64,000 bases of DNA, taken from NCBI RefSeq assembly GCF_016907955.1, contig NZ_JAFBCX010000009.1, forward strand, positions 124,001 through 188,000, written 5' to 3'. This stretch comes from Lentzea nigeriaca. Its GTDB lineage: Bacteria; Actinomycetota; Actinomycetes; Mycobacteriales; Pseudonocardiaceae. Shown in pieces: positions 62,437-64,000 of the stretch (its first letter is position 1; every line of letters begins with the position of its first letter). The position numbers were made by a program, and so were the translations under genes. A model generated the notes under the pieces. The model did no database searches. It was given only the letters and a program-made list of their open reading frames with translations, and had not been told where the DNA came from.

Positions 62437-64000
62437 ATGATTCGACACACCGAAGTGGACGGCGTTCCCACCTTCATCACGCCGACCCGCGGCCCGATGA
62501 GGGCGGGCCTGGTGTTCCGGGTCGGCGTGGCCGACGAGACGCTGGCCACCTCGGGCATCACCCACCTCGTCGAACACCTGGCGCTCAGCGAGTTCGCGTT
62601 GCCCGACTCGCACGCCAACGGCATGACCGGAATGATCAACACCCACTTCTACGTGCAAGGCGCGCCAGAGGACGTCAGCACGTTCCTCACCCGTGCGTGC
62701 GACGCGATCACAACGCTCCCGCTCGACCGACTGGAGAGGGAGAGGACGATCGTGCGCACGGAGGCCGCGAGCCGCAGCGGGGCGGCCTTCGAGATGCAGG
62801 TCTGGCGTTACGGCGCGCAGGGCTACGGTCTGGCGGGCAGCAACGACTTCGGAGTCGAGGTGCTGGGGCCGGAGGACGTCCGCGCCTGGGCAGCGGACTG
62901 GTTCGCCCTCGAGAACGCGGTGCTGTGGATCGCCGGAGAGGACGTGCCACCCGGCCTGCGCCTGCGCCTGCCCGGCGGCGTCCGACGCCCGCCACCGCCC
63001 GCGAAGTCCATCCTTCCGCTCCTGCCCGCCTACTTCGCCAACGGCAGCGGGCAGGTCATGATGGATTCCGTCGTGTCACGGTCCATGGCGGCACACGTGT
63101 TGTCGACTGTCATCGAGCGCCGGCTGTTCCAGAAGCTGCGGCACGAGCAGGGCGGGTCGTACGTGACCACGGCCGCCTATCGGTGGCGGGACGCCGAGTA
63201 CGGGACCATCACCGCACTCGCCGACACCCTGCCGGAGAACCAGGACGTCGTGGTCAACGGCTTCATCGAGGTACTGGCGGCGTTGAAGGCGGGTGACATC
63301 CCCGCCGTGGACGTCGAAGCGGGCAAGACGATGCTGCGGGAGTTCGTCCGCGACCCCGACTTCGAGGTGGGCAGCCTGCGCAACGACAGCGCCGACTTCC
63401 TCAACGGCGGCAGGCCCTCGACCGTCGAGGAGTTGCTCGCGGAGTCGGACGCGATCACCACCGACGACGTGCACGCGGTCGCCGTCGAGGCGATGGGGTC
63501 GGCGCTGCTGCACCTTCCGGCGGGGCACGAGGCGGACTGGGCGGGTTTCGCGCGAGCCCCGTTGTTCTCCCCCGCCGTGGTCAGAGGCACCAAGTACGCC
63601 ACCCACGAGCCCTCAGGCGAGAGCATCGTCGTCGGCACCTCCGGCGTCAGCCTGATCACCCCCGGCGGGCCGATCACGATCCGGTACGACCAGTGCGTCG
63701 CCGCGGAAGCGTGGCCGCACGGCGCACGCAGGCTGGTGGGCGTGGACGGCTTGATCGTCGGCATCGACCCGAGGTACTTCGCCATCGACCAGAAGGCGAC
63801 GGCGATGATCGACGCGGGTGTGCCTCCCTCGGCTGTGGTCCGGCGGCCGGCGCTCCAGGAGGAGCCGGACAAGCCTGCGGCGGTCGAGGAGCCTCGGGCC
63901 GAGCAGCCACCCGTGCGCTCCGCGTTGAGAACCGCGGTCCGAGCGCTGACCGGGATCTTGTTCACCGCGTGGTTCGTGTTCGCGCTTCTCGCGACGGCCG
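62437..64000 (+). CDS. Membrane-anchored M16-type peptidase-like protein, 3-prime end off the window
   Basis: At least 521 residues. An M16 zinc peptidase domain begins MIRHTEVDGVPTFI and has the inverted motif HLVEH near residue 44 with a downstream acidic partner in ERERTIVRTEA; a second half carries LRHEQGGSYVTTAAYR. Around 385-460 there is a PH-like beta segment (SIVVGTSGVSLITPGG, VDGLIVGIDPRYF), then a Glu/Pro linker and the start of a transmembrane helix (GILFTAWFVFALLATA). Start ATG at 62437. Not divergent-coupled to GH127 beyond sharing the promoter region. Confidence 0.75.
   Translation, partial: MIRHTEVDGVPTFITPTRGPMRAGLVFRVGVADETLATSGITHLVEHLALSEFALPDSHANGMTGMINTHFYVQGAPEDVSTFLTRACDAITTLPLDRLERERTIVRTEAASRSGAAFEMQVWRYGAQGYGLAGSNDFGVEVLGPEDVRAWAADWFALENAVLWIAGEDVPPGLRLRLPGGVRRPPPPAKSILPLLPAYFANGSGQVMMDSVVSRSMAAHVLSTVIERRLFQKLRHEQGGSYVTTAAYRWRDAEYGTITALADTLPENQDVVVNGFIEVLAALKAGDIPAVDVEAGKTMLREFVRDPDFEVGSLRNDSADFLNGGRPSTVEELLAESDAITTDDVHAVAVEAMGSALLHLPAGHEADWAGFARAPLFSPAVVRGTKYATHEPSGESIVVGTSGVSLITPGGPITIRYDQCVAAEAWPHGARRLVGVDGLIVGIDPRYFAIDQKATAMIDAGVPPSAVVRRPALQEEPDKPAAVEEPRAEQPPVRSALRTAVRALTGILFTAWFVFALLATA

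Overview
The window is high-GC actinobacterial DNA. The gene content (gluABCD uptake, a three-gene mycobacterial-type sdh operon, recA-recX, a PASTA Ser/Thr kinase, class II DAHP synthase, mycothiol-type DinB-fold protein) and codon use point to a filamentous Pseudonocardiaceae member such as a Lentzea/Saccharothrix relative; the genus is an inference. Nothing looks plasmid- or phage-derived. I see no tRNA, rRNA, CRISPR array or intact insertion sequence.

Layout. 1-5 kb: a truncated OmpR-type regulator, a glutamate/amino-acid ABC importer (gluABCD) and an orphan NarL-type regulator. 5-9 kb: succinate dehydrogenase (membrane subunit, flavoprotein, Fe-S protein) with a small conserved gene upstream. 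9-12 kb: the two Entner-Doudoroff enzymes (edd, eda) separated by a large inverted-repeat structure. 12-18 kb: a dikinase-like protein with the domain order of glucan water dikinase, translationally coupled to an MFS transporter, then a large LuxR ATPase regulator. 18-20.5 kb: an ECF sigma/anti-sigma pair facing a surface-anchored double DUF4142 protein, with matching promoter sequences on both sides. 20.5-26.6 kb: an RNA repair pair (HD-Pnk plus RNA ligase), secreted protease and hydrolase, an OhrR-type MarR regulator and a decayed nucleotidyltransferase gene. 26.6-36.3 kb: DNA repair block recX-recA-DUF3046, an MFS transporter, a membrane Hsp70-like protein and the Lhr helicase; recA carries a LexA box plus a RecA-NDp/PafBC-like promoter, and lhr has a related promoter. 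36.3-43 kb: ACC-deaminase-like enzyme with its GntR regulator, peptide deformylase, GNAT, YbaK, a LexA-boxed HEPN/DinB-fold operon, a PhoD phosphatase and a glyoxalase-fold protein. 43-58.3 kb: a block collinear with the M. tuberculosis Rv2171-Rv2182c region (lppM, metF, idsA2, mptA, Rv2175c, pknL, aroG, exoribonuclease, acyltransferase) into which a phytoene/squalene synthase, a secreted protein, a DUF2891 protein and pfkA are interleaved. 58.3-64 kb: small membrane and basic proteins, a broken XRE regulator, a secreted GH127 arabinofuranosidase with lectin domain and LacI-type operators, and a membrane-anchored M16-like peptidase that runs off the end.

The most unusual signal is a dispersed repeat family. 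Twelve AT-rich boxes with the form SYRATATATYRG stand out in GC-rich DNA, and long hairpins built from TTTGCAAnGAGTCTTTTGAC-like or ATGCAAAAnACGTTTGCGGAC-like arms lie beside them, usually between convergent genes. Some boxes sit inside coding sequences and force the rare ATA codon. They look like one REP/MITE-like or regulatory family and are described in the findings.
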